A DNA stretch of 64,000 bases from Azolla pinnata. Taxonomy: Eukaryota; Streptophyta; Polypodiopsida; Salviniales; Salviniaceae. Below, piece by piece: positions 1-12,160 of this stretch. Where the stretch lies: positions 1 to 64,000 of the forward strand of contig JBBBWG010024557.1 of the NCBI GenBank assembly GCA_037176905.1, read 5' to 3'. The position numbers and the translations under genes were made by a program. Numbering within the stretch: position 1 is the first letter of the stretch; every line of letters begins with the position of its first letter. The notes under the pieces were generated by a model. It was not told the origin of the DNA and did not search any database. It saw only the letters and a program-made list of their open reading frames with translations.

Positions 1-1600
1 GGGGTACCCTCGTTTTTTGCGGCCAAGCAGCACTCTACCATTCTGGTTCACAATGGCCAGCGTCAGCAGCTTCGGAGATGAAGTGCAGGTGCTACTGTTG
101 GTTGGAAATGCAGCATTCGAGCAAGAAACAGAGGAAGAGGAAGAAGAAGGAGAAGAAGAAACCGGATGAGAAGAGAAAGGCGGAGAAGAAGCCATAGGCA
201 AGGCCATAGCCAATAGTGGGCGATTATTAAGGAAAACAATGGATGTAATTAAGGAGTTAATGACGAGATTGATTAGGGAACGCCTCCACAACAACTCGGT
301 GCTAATGATGAGGTTAGCGAGTCAGATTAGGGCCATTATCAAGAAGAGCTAATCGCTCGATTTCTCAACCTTCCACTTGTGGCAAGAAAACGACACAACT
401 TGTTGTCTGTGCATCTCTTGCGGCGAAATGATCGGGGAAATGCCTGACCAGCTATTGTGCGTAATTAAGACATTGATGGTGCAGTTAATGACTGGAAGTT
501 TCCACGTGCTATCGATCGGGAACAACTTTGAGAAACTATATAATCCATCGTCAGATCAACCAACAAGCTGATGATGAGGTCATTGGGTTGGATCGAGGTC
601 AATATGGGGACCAACAGTGGCAACAAACTTCCACGTTCTTGTTACAGACAACGAGATCGGTTGACTGGATCAACAAGGCCGTTTGTTTTCGGGGGGAGCT
701 AATCTTCTACATGCCTCAATAAACATTGGCGCGCTCAAAAGCACTTGAAATATTCGTCATTTGCCTCGAGTTTATCTTTTAAGTCAAGAAACGACCACTG
801 TCGATGATGAGATTAATCAGCTGCATTAGGGTGCGTGTCGAGATGATGTTAATCTTCGTTAGGGTAACGATCAACCCTACCTCGATGCTTTGTGGCCAGT
901 AGTTGGAGCAAATTGTCATCGGGCTCCGAAACACATTGCCATTCTTCCCGAAATTTTTCTTCGGTTCTGTTGAGATGTACATGCATGCCGACACCACCAT
1001 CATGTCTCCGTCGACAGTGTCGATCGATAAATTTTGCCGCAAAGTCGGGGGTCCATCCGATGGATCGACAACCATATTTGGCCCACCGCTGCTCGCAATA
1101 TTCTGGTGTATCCATCCATCGGGGCCTACAACTATTATGTCGAGCGTCGATCGGATCGGGATATTCTTACGACATCAGTCATCGAATGCTAGTACCGCTA
1201 CCACTGTTGGAGCGATCCAAAGCGGTAGGAACACCGTCGGTTTCGTCTTCCAGCTCATCATCGTCCCTCTTTCCGATATGTACGCCAAGCGATTCGCCAC
1301 GAGATCGGGGACAGCCATCTCGTGCTGCCGCCAATCAATCGGAGAAGATCGGCAACAATTCACCCCCCACGGGATCGGACGCGGGCTCGAGAACGCGTAA
1401 AACGACCGCAAACGCTCCTCGACGGCTTTCTGCTCCATCCGAAATCTCCGCTCGATGTTCAGTTTCTCATGATCAAAGGCATAATTCAATGCTCCTTCTG
1501 TTTCTATTTCTGTTTCAGTTCCTGTTTTTGTGTTAAATTCATCTGCTGATGCCCTTAAAAAGAACACAAAAAAAAAACAGAGCACTGTTGTTTTCTGGTT
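1..1600. other. 5' flank, no recognisable gene
   Basis: This stretch holds overlapping reading frames on both strands, but none matches a family I know, and frames overlapping on opposite strands are usually shadows. Positions 125-200 are purine-rich (GAA/GAG) and give a Lys/Glu-rich open frame that could be the 3' end of a gene cut by the window edge. That cannot be shown here. Short related phrases built on 'gattaggg' and 'gaggttag' recur between about 230 and 880, giving the region an old-repeat character. Confidence 0.3.
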
Positions 1601-1867
1601 GCAGGGGTAGGGACCGAATAACAGAAAACTGAAGCATCAAGAAAATCGCAGACAAAGTACAGAAAGAAGTGGTTTTCGCTCCGAAATGGCGATGGTCTGT
1701 TGAACCGCACGCAGCGACGAGCACAGACAGAGCCTCGTGGAAGAGAAGCAGACGCGGAGCGAGCGAGCGAGCGAGCGAGCGAAGGAAGGAACTACGGGGC
1801 CCCGAAAGACAAGCAGAAAGACTCGCGACAGAGAGAAGCAAACGGAAGAACAAGACCCGCAAGGAAT

Positions 1868-2121
1868 ATGTTCCCCAGAGGAGGAGGAGGAGGAGGGGGA
1901 GGGGGAGGCTCATCGGACAGGTAATCCCTCGCTTCTTTCTGTTTTCGCCCCCGTCTCTTTCCATCTTCCATCACAGCAGGAGTTTGGTTATTTTGCGTGT
2001 ATATGTGTGTGCGTGTGTGAGAGAGAGAATCGGTTGGGGTTTCTCTCATGGATGGATGACACAGGAAAAGCAAGATACCGTCCTGTCGAATTGCGTGGAT
2101 GATGCTTGCTAGAATTGCGTG

Positions 2122-2183
<62 letters not shown>

Positions 2184-5100
2184 GGACAGAGACAGAACTT
2201 CACTTCAAAATTATTAAGAGAAAAACAATGGTTGCAGTAATTGTGTGTGTGAGAGAAAGAAGCCGAAATGATGATGTTGCTGATGATTTTTTTTTTCTCT
2301 TGGAAGAAAGAGAAATCTGTGATATACTCATACGTTTAGATAGAACGACGGAGGCAAATCGTGATATAGGCATCCCAATTTCCCTTTTTTTCTGCACCAT
2401 TTTCTGGAGATCCCTAGTAGCTAGTTTTTGTCAATGTATATCAGTGTGTCTACATTAGTGTGGTTTCACATCTCGGCTCCCTTGGCCATGGATATGCAGG
2501 CGTGAGAAAGAAAATCTCCCATATTATCGAGTATTTTGCATGTTTGTTGTCGTGCTACAACTCGGACCAATTTTAAGCTGTTCTGCAAATATCAGATATT
2601 TGCAATGTGACTAAATAGAACATGACACTTGCTACAAATTCCTGGCTGCTAAGGTCATTTTTGCCCAACAAATGACTAGCTTCAACCTAAGGAGCCTCCC
2701 TATTACAAATGTCTCAGCTTTTGTGTGGAAAAGATTTTGTGTATCCCATGCTCTAGGTTTGGGTTCAGATGCTTCAATTTTTGCCAACATATTCCTTATG
2801 ACTATCTATACTAGTGCAATGGTACAGCTGCTTCCAACCAGCTTGAGGTCTCAGTGTCTTGCTTCGTGTTCCCCCTTTCTGATATTTCACGTGACATCGG
2901 AATATTCTTTAATGTTCATCTTGACGACTATTCCTGGTCGTGAAGTTTCTAATACTCCAATGTCCCATCCAACTTTGTGGAGCCAATTTCCAACTTTGTG
3001 GAGCCATCCAACTTTGTCCAATGTCCAACTCTATGAAGGACAATGAAATATACATCGTCAAGGTTTGTTTGACTTCTAAAAGTATTACATAGCTCCTGGG
3101 CATGCTCTCAACTATTAAATGATCATGTTATCATTTCTTTTTTTGTGCTGTCCAGTCACATTCCTTGAGCATTACTGAATACTGTCTCATCAAACCTTGG
3201 CTTCATAAAACATTATGCGAAAATCAGCATGCATTAAATGTCCTGTGCTTTAATACCCCATCTTCGGTTGCACACAATCTTCACAACTTCTCCAGAACAT
3301 ATAATTGTTGACCCTATGTCCATACAGTTTGTCGAAATTTTGGCATCCACCATTGTAAACGAGAATAGAGCCAAATTATGTGTGATTCGAATGCTGAATT
3401 ATGGGTTCATTATCCTGTGCTCTTCAGCAAAGAAGTTTGAAATTGTCCATGTGACAATGCTTAGATTGGAAAGTATAGTAACTTGTTTACTTAAAACTTC
3501 TGCGTAGGAATTGGAAAGGACAATTCAAGGTAAATTCAATTGTATAGCAAATATTGTTTCTTTTTAAGTGTGCAAAATGCTATTTTACCATATGGAACCA
3601 GGAGGTCCTGGGCTTCAGGACCTGCAAACCAAGTTTTGTATACCTTTTGGATGTGATCATCACCAGTGAACAGGGATCATATGTTGCTTAGCCTATCCTG
3701 TGGTCCATGTTCCAGGAGATGCAAGATGGTATAATGCCTTTTGTCGCAGATTTAAAAACCTATGCACACATTTAAAATGGCAGATGAGGAAGACATAAAG
3801 CACAATTGATTATGTTTCTAACTGCTAAACTATTTGGTTGTTATATATTAGTTTTCAGTATTATCGGAAATTTTCACCCTATTAATTGGTTTTTACTTAG
3901 GATGCCAAAGATTTACCTGTCTCAAGATATGTTACAATTAGAATTTGAGGCATGGATCATTGTTTGATGGTCTCAGGGGCTACCATATGTAGTCTAAAAA
4001 TGAAATTTCTTGTGGCAGCTCTTGCAAATCATCTCTAAGATAAAATTGTCTTTAGAGGAAATGCCTCTATGTAAGCTACTGAGTAAAACACGAGTTCCTC
4101 ACTATCTGTGGTGCTTTATGATTATATTCTACTTAAGGTTGAAATTGATCTGATACAAATTATGAGACAGATATGGGTGAGTTCAGGTTATCAAGTAGAA
4201 ACTCTAGGTTTCTCAAAATTCTAGATAATTATTTTTTGTAACCATAAGAGAGAAAGAGAGAGATCTTTAAATGTTCTTCTTGCAGAAATGATCCAGGAGA
4301 CATGCCATCTCAAAGAGAAGCATCTAATGCACATGACTATGAATATGAGGCCAAACGACAACGTCTCCTTCATGATGCTTCTGGTTCAGGATCAGCTGTG
4401 AACTCCAATATTTATCCATCTTATTATCATAATCATAGCCAAAACCATGTCTATAACCAGAATCAACAAGAGAATCTGAAGCATAGTACATACTTTTCAT
4501 CTTCGCCCTCGGAAGAAGCAGCAGCAGCTATTCAGTCAAGCATTGCAGCTTCTCTCAATTCATATTTCGCCACTTCAGTGCCTTCTTCACAGCAACAAAC
4601 TCAAGCCTCTGGATCAGGCATATACTCACCTTATCGCAGTGTCTCTCGTTCACCCAACCCTAAAATGGACCATAACCCAAAGAATTCTAATGCATATGGG
4701 TTCAACCCTACCCATCTCGGCAGTGGAAGTACATCACAGAATAGCGGTTTAAGCAGTAAATCTAACCATATGAATAATCCAGTAGTGAACCCTAATGTGG
4801 TGCGGAACCCTAACTATCTGGATGGTGCTTCACCTTCATCAGCAGCCCTTATTGGACAATCTTATCCTGCTGGGTGTGCTTCTGCATCATTGTCGACAAG
4901 CTTAAGTCCATTCAGGGGACGCTCCCCACCTCGATCGTTTTCAGGACATCACTATCCTGCACATTATCAAGGTCATTTTGGTACTTCTTCACCACCTTCT
5001 GCTCGATTATCTATGGAGCGGATAAGTCCAAATTTACTTGGATCACCACCAATGATGCCTCATCCTGCTTTCATTCATGGAGGTCCTGCTATGTATACAC

Positions 5101-5750
5101 CATATCCTTCTATATCGAGGGGCTTTCCTGTTGTCAGATTGCGCGGTCTTCCTTTCAACTGCTCAGAAAATGATGTGTGTGATTTCTTCCGAGGTCTCGA
5201 TGTGGTGGATGTGCTTCTTACTCACAAGCATGGCCGCTTTTCAGGAGAGGCATACTGTGTTTTTGGTATACCCATTCAAGTAGAATTCGCGTTGCGGAGA
5301 AATAAGCAAAATATGGGTCAGCGATATGTTGAGGTTTTCCGGAGCAAAAAGCATGAGTATTACCTGGCCGTAGCGACTGAATTTAGTGATGGTGAAAAGC
5401 TGAGATCAAATGATGCAATTTCTTCATATCTGTCTTCCAAATCTTCTGTTGACAAGGAGCATATGGAACACACTGGCATCCTTAAGCTTCGGGGCCTTCC
5501 ATTTTCAGCTTCCAAGAAGGATGTAAAAGAATTTTTCAAGGACTTCAACCTTAAGAATGATAGCATCCACTTTGTTGTACACTCAGATGGTCGAGCCACT
5601 GGTGAGGCATATGTTGAATTTGATGGACCTAGCCAGTCTAAAGAAGCAATGTGTAGAGACAAGATGATGCTAGGAAGTAGATATGTGGAACTTTTCCCTT
5701 CTTCTCAGGATGAAGTGACCAAAGCCATTGGTAGATCCCAGAAGACCTAA
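1868..5750 (+). CDS. hnRNP F/H-like RNA-binding protein with two RRMs
   Basis: Two-exon model: 1868-1920 and 4286-5750, 505 aa. Exon 1 is tiny and encodes [18 protein letters not shown]. The donor is gtaatc at 1921 and the acceptor ttcttgcag ends at 4285. The split codon restores Arg and the frame stays open into the long exon, whose first internal ATG is at 4302. Residues about 24-290 are low complexity (Ser, Asn, Pro, Tyr, Gln), probably disordered. RRM1 spans about 298-372 (VVRLRGLPF, with GEAYCVF) and RRM2 about 414-490 (ILKLRGLPF, with GEAYVEF). The 'RLRGLPF' signature and short loops are those of the quasi-RRMs of hnRNP F/H and GRSF1, which bind G-rich RNA in splicing and RNA handling. 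Plants carry small families of this type. The function is inferred from the family. The start could also be the ATG at 4302 if exon 1 is 5' UTR, but the Gly-rich start in frame argues for exon 1. Confidence 0.85.
2124..2176 (+). repeat. (GA)n microsatellite in intron 1 of the RRM gene
   Basis: A pure GA dinucleotide run of about 53 bases lies 200 bases inside the first intron, close to the transcription start. Shorter GA and TG tracts flank it (2010-2025, 2245-2260, 4249-4262). Confidence 0.95.
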
Positions 5751-7400
5751 AGGATTGTTTGATGGGCAGCGCTCACAAGAGCCAAAGGATTGTTTGGTGG
5801 GTAGATCTCACGACTAAACCAATGTGGTAGATATCACAAGAACCCAAGCAAGGGTTAGTGAATTCACCTACAAGAACTAAAACAATGATAGTTTTAAGTG
5901 CCGTTAGGTAGCTCTATATGAGTACCTTTGCAGAAGGTATTTGTCTCTATGATCCTTATTTATGTTCATTCAAATTTTACTTGGTTGGAGAGCTTTGAGC
6001 CATGTATGGAGAGGGGTAAACAAAAAAAAGTGGAGGAATGACACTTATTTTATGAATGTATCCTCTGAAATCACAATATGAAAATGGGCTGCAGATCTGC
6101 TTTGAATTTTCTTACATTGCGTGATCGTAGTTGGTAACATTCATTTTTCTTCCAGTTCATGCAATGCTGGGAAGTATGATAGTGTGTTGAGCTTTCCAGG
6201 CTCGCATATAGTTCAGAAACCAAATTGAACCTTCACTGACCTCACTGTTTTAAGGCATTTTCAAAACTGAATATTATGCAGATTGTTTCGCACAAAGGAT
6301 CTCTTGTTAAAAATATGTGCACACTGAGTTCCTGAATGGTACAGCGGATGCATACAGGGTAAAGGCACTGGATTCAATCAAGGCTTGAGGGCATTTTCAA
6401 GATTAAGAGTATTTATACCGGATCTCATCATTGGTCTCTTGGATTAAAAAAAGCTAACATCTTTGGCACTTGTGTGGAATAGTTTTCTCTTGTATAAAAA
6501 TTGGCACTTTTTTCTAATGGTGGCAGTGTATTCAAGAGATGGATGATATGATTCTAATCACTGTATGGTATTTTATATCAATCTGAAACTGTTAACAGCA
6601 TTATTCGATCTATCAAGTCTCATCTCAAAAGGTCCAGCAGATACCAGGTAATTTTCATTTCAAGTTCTTGTACAAAAATCTGCGGTCTGTTATGCGAAGG
6701 TATGGAGTAGTATCTGTTTCTTCCTCAAATCCTATCGGTTTCTGTCGCCTTTATGTCAATTCTTGTGAAAAGCAAGATGGGACTGCTGATTGATGCAACC
6801 ACTGAGGATTGCATGCAAATATGTACAGACACTCTTGCTGTGTTTTGATGATGTGTTCGATGTTGATTATGAGCAGGCTGCGTGTTAATTTTTGAAGTTC
6901 TCTCTCAAATTTCAATCACGCTTAAATTTGTTTTTGTATTTGGATACGAGCCTATTCTGAACGGTCAAAGTGCTTTTGATGAGCTTCCTTTATTGGGCAA
7001 ATTTCTGGTTTTTCTGAGTTCATGTCAAGAGTTATGTATGGAGTTGGGCAAGGAGATTGAGGAGGATTCAAAGCCCTGATCATCACAGCTTGTACTTGTT
7101 TTCGAGTGGAATATATCACTCTCTTGACCAAATCAACACAGGATGCGATTGTAATTTGCAGAAGAGATTTTGGAAAATTTCATTGATCAACGACAAGACC
7201 ATTCCAATAACACACTTGTATTCTGATCCCATTCTTTTGTTGCCCAAAGACCAGTCAGTCCTATACAGAAAGCCACACCTTCAGCATTATGAGATATCGA
7301 TGAAAGCATTGAAATACCAGAAGTCATCTGATTCAAATAAAGAATCTGAAAGGATTCGGAGTCTAGGAAATAAACCAGCCACCTGAAGGCGATGTGCTGA
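5751..7400 (+). other. 3' UTR and downstream flank of the RRM gene
   Basis: No family match. The first 40-70 bases after the stop contain an imperfect direct duplication ('agccaaaggattgttt' versus 'aaaggattgttt') and the rest is AT-rich. A 109-codon frame at 7057-7386 has no recognisable motif and no obvious splice context. I treat it as chance. Confidence 0.35.
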
Positions 7401-7409
7401 TGGGATCAA

Positions 7410-7624
7410 CTAACTGTACAAACCTGAAATACACATATCTATCCAACTCCCAGCATCTGCTGGCAGCAAGCAAAACACTGCTGGAAGACCTTCCATGAGA
7501 ATATATGTATGATTATCATCTGTAAGCACTTTGACAAGCTCAATGCTCTTGCTGTCAAGCACCTCTCTCAGTACTTGGGCGATTTCTGAGTATTCGCAAG
7601 CCAAGGGTGTGTGATTTGCACCAC
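7410..7624 (-). CDS. Unidentified exon-like ORF (possible 3' terminal exon)
   Basis: On the minus strand an acceptor-like ttcatcacag precedes 7624 and opens a 70-codon frame to a TAG at 7410-7412. The composition looks protein-like: a hydrophobic/charged helix pattern (EIAQVLREVLDSKSIELVKV), then LMEGLPAVFCLLPADAG. The first codon is split (phase 2), so if real this is a terminal exon whose upstream exons were not found. The only other frame of note upstream (7862-8140, minus) has no matching phase or motif. It lies downstream of the BolA gene on the same strand but after its stop, so it could be an alternative 3' exon, a gene remnant or chance. I do not recognise the family. Confidence 0.3.
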
Positions 7625-7629
7625 CTGTG

Positions 7630-8660
7630 ATGAAGACCTTGCTTCAGTGAATTCAAGGACAGAGTAACAATCCAACATGTCATAAACATGTAAAATGTAG
7701 ACAATCGGGCATAGTGATCCCACTTGACTTCTATTAAAAACCTTGAAACAATAGATGTGCCAAATTTATGATACCATTCTCTTTCACAAACTCGTTTTCA
7801 GCATACAAACCATCTAGCGTTTGCCCTTAGCCACAAACCCTTCAGGCTGCTACATATATCTTCATGCAGATTCCCCTGTGTCTATACATCCATCTGTATG
7901 AGCTCCAGATTCGCAATTGCAATTTTCAACCAAGCCAAAAGCTGGTTCAATATAATACTGCTTAAGAGAAAGTTTGCTCAACAAGCATTTAGATACCTTG
8001 GGCACCGTCATACAAAACGATGTTATTGCTATGGACCACAGAGTGGCATTCAAAAAGATGTTACGTTGAAAGTTATGATGAAATTTGGTCAACTCCTTGA
8101 TTTTGTTGCAGCCCTTGTAAAGGTCATATAACCGGCTCAATAATGCTCACCCCAAAGGTGCCTAGTAGAGTGCATAGCTTAGGAAGTCTTGTTTGAAACG
8201 TTAACAATTTCAAGTCAAATATGAGAGATTCACACTAGCCTATATACCCAGAAATTTGTTAAATCATCTTGATCATTTATGTTTCAGACGTACACACATA
8301 CACCAAAAACTTTCTGAAATAGTGAAACTGCTGATGTTCAAAGCTGTCTCTAAGAAAAATAATGATACTCACTAAAGTTAGAAAACTATATCTTTCATAG
8401 CTTGTAAGAATTCTCTCAAGTTACAGTACTGGAGGCACATCACACATACAAAAGACAGCCCAAGTACATGATATTTTCCAAAGTATTCATGTAAACACAA
8501 TTAAATATACGTATATACAGCGTGTCTGTCCGTGTACATGCGTGTCTATGACATAGAAATCTATGTATATGCACGTATGTCAGCATCCATGTTTTTGGGC
8601 ATGAAAACCGCAACCTCTCATATTCGAATTGATTAGGGGACACAAGAAGCAAAGTCTACA
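7630..8660. other. Gene-poor stretch 3' of BolA
   Basis: AT-rich sequence with no motif-bearing ORF on either strand. Positions 8425-8580 contain CA/TG-rich alternations (cacacat, gtgtctg, tatacg) that generate spurious frames. It probably includes the BolA 3' UTR next to 8662. Confidence 0.4.
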
Positions 8661-8661
8661 A

Positions 8662-9048
8662 TTATTGTGAAATGTTTCCGGCTTCAAAAGGTGTTTTTGC
8701 AACAATAGAGATTGCGTGTAAACCACTTTGAAGCTCCTCTCGCAACACATCATATACAACACGGTGTCTTTTAACCAAGGACTTACCTTCGAATTCTGAA
8801 GAAACGATCTTCAAGTTGAAATGAGTTTCTGAAGCACCTTTCTCTACTCCAGAATGACCGAAATGCTGATATGAAACATCTTCCAGCTCTAAGACAAGAG
8901 GATTTAGGGCAGCTTTTAACTTTTTCGTCATGATCTGCTGTCGAGTTTGATGCACACATTCCTCTTCTTCGCCTGCGCTTTTATTATTGTCTTCATCTCC
9001 TCCTCCATTAGGGAGGACAGCAAGGTCCGTTAAATTGCCAGAATCCAT
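8662..9048 (-). CDS. BolA-like protein (chloroplast BOLA1 type)
   Basis: The minus-strand frame from the first ATG (9048) to the stop at 8662 gives 128 aa. The first 40 residues are acidic and low complexity. The rest is a full BolA domain: KLKAALNPLVLELEDVSYQH, then HFGHSG, ETHFNLKIVS, and the helix-turn segment LVKRHRVVYDVLREEL, ending GLHAISIVAKTP. The His in HFGHSG and in KRHR are the positions BolA proteins use with monothiol glutaredoxins for iron-sulfur cluster binding. The sequence is closest in my memory to plant BOLA1, a plastid protein of about 160 aa, so the transit peptide is missing here. The frame continues open to an acceptor-like attgttgcag ending at 9081, so this is probably a downstream exon starting at 9080, with the transit-peptide exon beyond the tandem repeats that begin exactly there. 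I could not find that exon. Confidence 0.8.
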   Translation of the reverse strand: MDSGNLTDLAVLPNGGGDEDNNKSAGEEEECVHQTRQQIMTKKLKAALNPLVLELEDVSYQHFGHSGVEKGASETHFNLKIVSSEFEGKSLVKRHRVVYDVLREELQSGLHAISIVAKTPFEAGNISQ

Positions 9049-9084
9049 AGCCGATCCTTCAGCCTTCAGCTTCTTCTTCTGCAA

Positions 9085-9860
9085 CAATTTCCATCATGTT
9101 GTGAGGATTTCCAGTATAAGGAAACAAGAAGGGCACTTAGGCTCAAAACCCCTAATTTCTGAATGGAGGGTGCTGTGTCGGAAGCACACAATGGCATTGA
9201 ACAGCACATCTGGAAACATAAACATGCAATAAGGGAATGAAACAATTTCCATCATCATGTTGTGAGGATTTCCAGCATAAGGCAACAAGAAAAGCGCTTA
9301 GGCTGAAAAATCCTAATTTCTGAATGGAGGATGCTGTGTCGGAAGCACACAATAGCATTGAACAGCACATCTGGAAACATAAACAAGCAACACAAAGGAA
9401 TGAAACAATTTCCATCATGTTGTGAGGATTGTCAGTATAAGGCAACAAGAAGAGCGCTTAACCCCTAATTCAGAGATGCTGAGTCTGAAGCACACAATGG
9501 CATTAAACAAATACATCTGGAAACATAGACAAGCAACACTAGGGAATGAAACAATTTCCATCATGTTGTGAGGATTTCCAGTATAAGGCAACAAGAAGAG
9601 CGCTTAGGCTCAAAACCCCTAATTTCTGAACTCTATCTGAAGCACACAATGGCAATGAACAACAACATCTGGAAACATAAACAAGCAACGCAAGGGAATG
9701 AAACAATTTCCATCATGTTGTGAGGATGTCCAGTATAAGGCGACAACAAGAGCGCCTAGGCTCAGAACCCATCTGGAAACACATAAACAAGCAACACAAT
9801 AGCATTGAACAACACATCTGGAAACACATAAACAAGCAACACAAGGGAATGAAACAACTA
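9085..9860 (+). repeat. Minisatellite, about 150-160 bp unit, five copies
   Basis: Copies begin at the phrase tttccatcatgttgtgagg near 9089, 9248, 9409, 9555 and 9707, so the period drifts from 146 to 161. Each unit contains 'ccagtataaggcaacaagaa', 'cccctaatttctgaa', 'agcacacaatggcattgaac' and 'catctggaaacataaacaag'. The array starts directly at the 5' boundary of the BolA exon. The spurious minus-strand frames here (MLPYAGNPHNMM and similar) are translations of the repeat. Confidence 0.92.
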
Positions 9861-10024
9861 ACTGCTCCCATTGTGAACGTAGAGAGTGCTGCAAAGATTC
9901 AGAGCCAATGCAGGTATACTGCAAGGAAAAGGAAGAAGGCGGCATACCTGGAGAACCCTTCTTGCACTATCTCTGTGCCCTGTCTCTGTTTGGAAAAACC
10001 ATGTTTTTCATGCCCAAAGTGTTA

Positions 10025-10670
10025 TGAATGTGGATGTGGATGTGGATGTGGATGTGGATCTGCATCATGTGATGTTATTGTAGTAAAACATTATGTATCT
10101 TGTGGAGGCTAAATTCTAAATTCTAAGAAGCAAGAAGCAAATGTAAAGTAGTATGCATCTTGTGGTCGCGGAATTCTACATGTTAAGAATCAGAAGCAGA
10201 AGCGGGAGCAAACGTATAAAGTATTATGTATTTTGTGGAGGCTGAATTCTACATGCTAAGAAGCAGAAGCAAATGCAGATGTAAAAGTATTATGCATGTT
10301 CTGGAGGCTAAATTCTAGATGCTAAGAAGCAGAAGCAGAAGCAAATGTAAAGTATTATGTGTCGTGCGGTGGCTAAATTCTAGATGCAGAAGCCAATATG
10401 AAGTATTATGTATCTTCTGAAGGCTAAATTCAACATGCTAAGAAGCAAAAGCAGAAGCAAATGCAAAAGTATTATGTATCTTCTGGAGGTTAAATTTTGC
10501 ATGCTGAGAAGCATAAGTAGAAGCAAATGTGAAGTATTATGTATTGTGTGGTGGCTAAATTCTTGATGCTAAGAATCAGAAGTAGAAGCCGATGTGAAGT
10601 ATTCCGTATCTTGTGGAGGCTAAATTCTACATGCTACGAAGCATAAGCAGAAGCAGACGAACGTGGATGT
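10025..10670 (+). repeat. Minisatellite, about 65-70 bp unit, about nine copies
   Basis: It opens with a ggatgt hexamer run (about 10029-10060). It continues with units built on 'agtattatgtatcttgtgg', 'aggctaaattctacatgct' and 'aagaagcagaagcaaatgt'. Copies vary by substitutions and by 6-base changes in the number of 'agaagc' steps. It is unrelated in sequence to the neighbouring 9.1-9.9 kb array. Confidence 0.9.
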
Positions 10671-11300
10671 ATTCATAATGGATCGACAGCAACCAACAGA
10701 TTGGTGATAATTTCTATGACGACTAAATGTCCATGTAGTCCTCGATACGCGTGAAGCTTCTGAAATGTCTTGAACTATTAAAATGCATCTGTAAGACTGA
10801 AGTAGTAGAGAGTAAAAGTTGGTGACAAACTGTAACTTTTTTTCCCATGAAAAGATTCATACTCGTATTAAAAGAGTGCACATTACAAGTTGATCCAACA
10901 TGAGCAACTGTAAATTGTGCTCTGCCGATTAAAGTTTCATCCAAAGTTGAATCTTTGCCTAAACATAGCTATTTGAATAGCGTACTCTAATATAAGCAAC
11001 TACAAACCATAAAAAGTTTTGAAGCTGAAACAGGTTAAGTCACCGGACAACCCCTTGTAGGGTAAAAGTCGTTGTCCAAAGCACCATTTTGAGTGGAGAA
11101 AATCCCTGAAATGATTTGCGAATTCTTCCACATTTCTAGAAATTGCAATTGTTTTAACATCTATCCTCTTTCATGGATGGAAATTGGCTTCTTAAAGTTT
11201 GACGATTCTTTGTGAATCGGAGACTGCTCTTCTTTTTTGCCCTTTCTCTTTTTTAACTTGTCATTTATACTCGCTGCAGCAGTTATTTTGCTACAGATCT
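10671..11300. other. No gene seen
   Basis: Unique-looking AT-rich sequence between two minisatellites. The longest frame (10723-10944, minus) shows no motif. Confidence 0.4.
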
Positions 11301-11304
11301 TGAG

Positions 11305-12000
11305 AATGGAGCATAAGTCGTCTGCTTATTAAATTTGATTGCACATTGAATCAATTCTCTACATACGCAATGTCTTGTTGCTCATCAAATCGGCGTTATT
11401 TTGCTTTTTGAAACCACAAATCCTGAAAATGGAGCATAAACTGTATGCTTATTATTAAATTTGATTGCACATTGAATCATTTGTATGTTCATGATGTCTT
11501 GTCGCTTGTTAGATCAAGAGTTATCTTGCTGATAAAAAAACACTGATCCTACAAATGGAGCATAAATCGTCGGCTTATTAAATCTGTTTTCACACAGAGT
11601 CGACGAGCTGCTGGTTTTGTCGATCGAAGCCACAGATCCGGAAAACGGAGGAGCATAAACTGTCGATTGATTAAATTCGATTGCACACCGAATCGATTTC
11701 ACACATATACGACGTCACGGAGTTATTCAGCTGATCAGAACCACAGATCCTACAAAATGGAACAGAAATCGTCAGCTTATAAAATCCGATTGCACACACC
11801 TGTAAAAATTCGATCGCGCCACAGAATCGATCAGCTGCTGTCGTTTTCTTAAATTTTTTTTCGCTGATCGAAGCCACGGATCCGTAAAAAACGGAGCGTA
11901 AATCATCATCTCATCAAATCTGGATTTCCGCATCGAATCGATCATCATCTCATCAGAACTGGATTTCCACATTGAATCGATTTTACACACACGTACAAAT
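11305..12000 (+). repeat. Minisatellite, about 95-135 bp unit, six copies, upstream of the zinc-finger gene
   Basis: Copies start at 'ggagcataaatcgtcggct'-like phrases near 11309, 11431, 11557, 11650, 11760 and 11895. Each is followed by 'tattaaatttgattgcaca' and 'gaatcgatt', and most include 'ccacagatcc'. Later copies are GC-richer and enriched in cgatcg. The array ends about 180 bases before the start codon at 12177, so it occupies the promoter or 5' UTR intron of that gene. Confidence 0.9.
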
Positions 12001-12127
12001 TACAAATGTCTTCAACAAAATTTCTGATGTTTTGCAATTTGGAGTTAGAACTTGCATTTGTGGGTTTTTTTTTCAGTCTTCTTCTTCTTCTTCTTCTTCT
12101 TCTTCGTCTGCTTCATCTTCTGCTTCC

Positions 12128-12160
12128 ATGGCGATTGAGCTCATCAGTTGCTCCTCCTGA
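12128..12160 (+). promoter_or_regulatory. Short upstream ORF before the zinc-finger protein
   Basis: The ATG at 12128 sits in a good context (ttccatggcg) and encodes MAIELISCSS, followed by TGA 17 bases before the presumed main ATG at 12177. An acceptor-like pyrimidine tract ending in cag at 12076 suggests the 5' UTR is spliced just upstream, so the uORF would be in the mature leader. Such uORFs commonly lower translation of the main frame. That role is inferred. Confidence 0.5.

Noticed and set aside
892-1585. Overlapping frames of 165-214 codons on both strands
   Set aside because: No motif, several frames open at once in a GC-richer patch, and no matching splice or family context.
6335-6395. 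tRNA-like segment with a box resembling ggattcaa
   Set aside because: The A and B boxes are poor and no cloverleaf can be drawn.
9085-10670. CRISPR-like arrays
   Set aside because: Units are long, imperfect and directly adjoining, without unique spacers, in a plant nuclear context. They are minisatellites.
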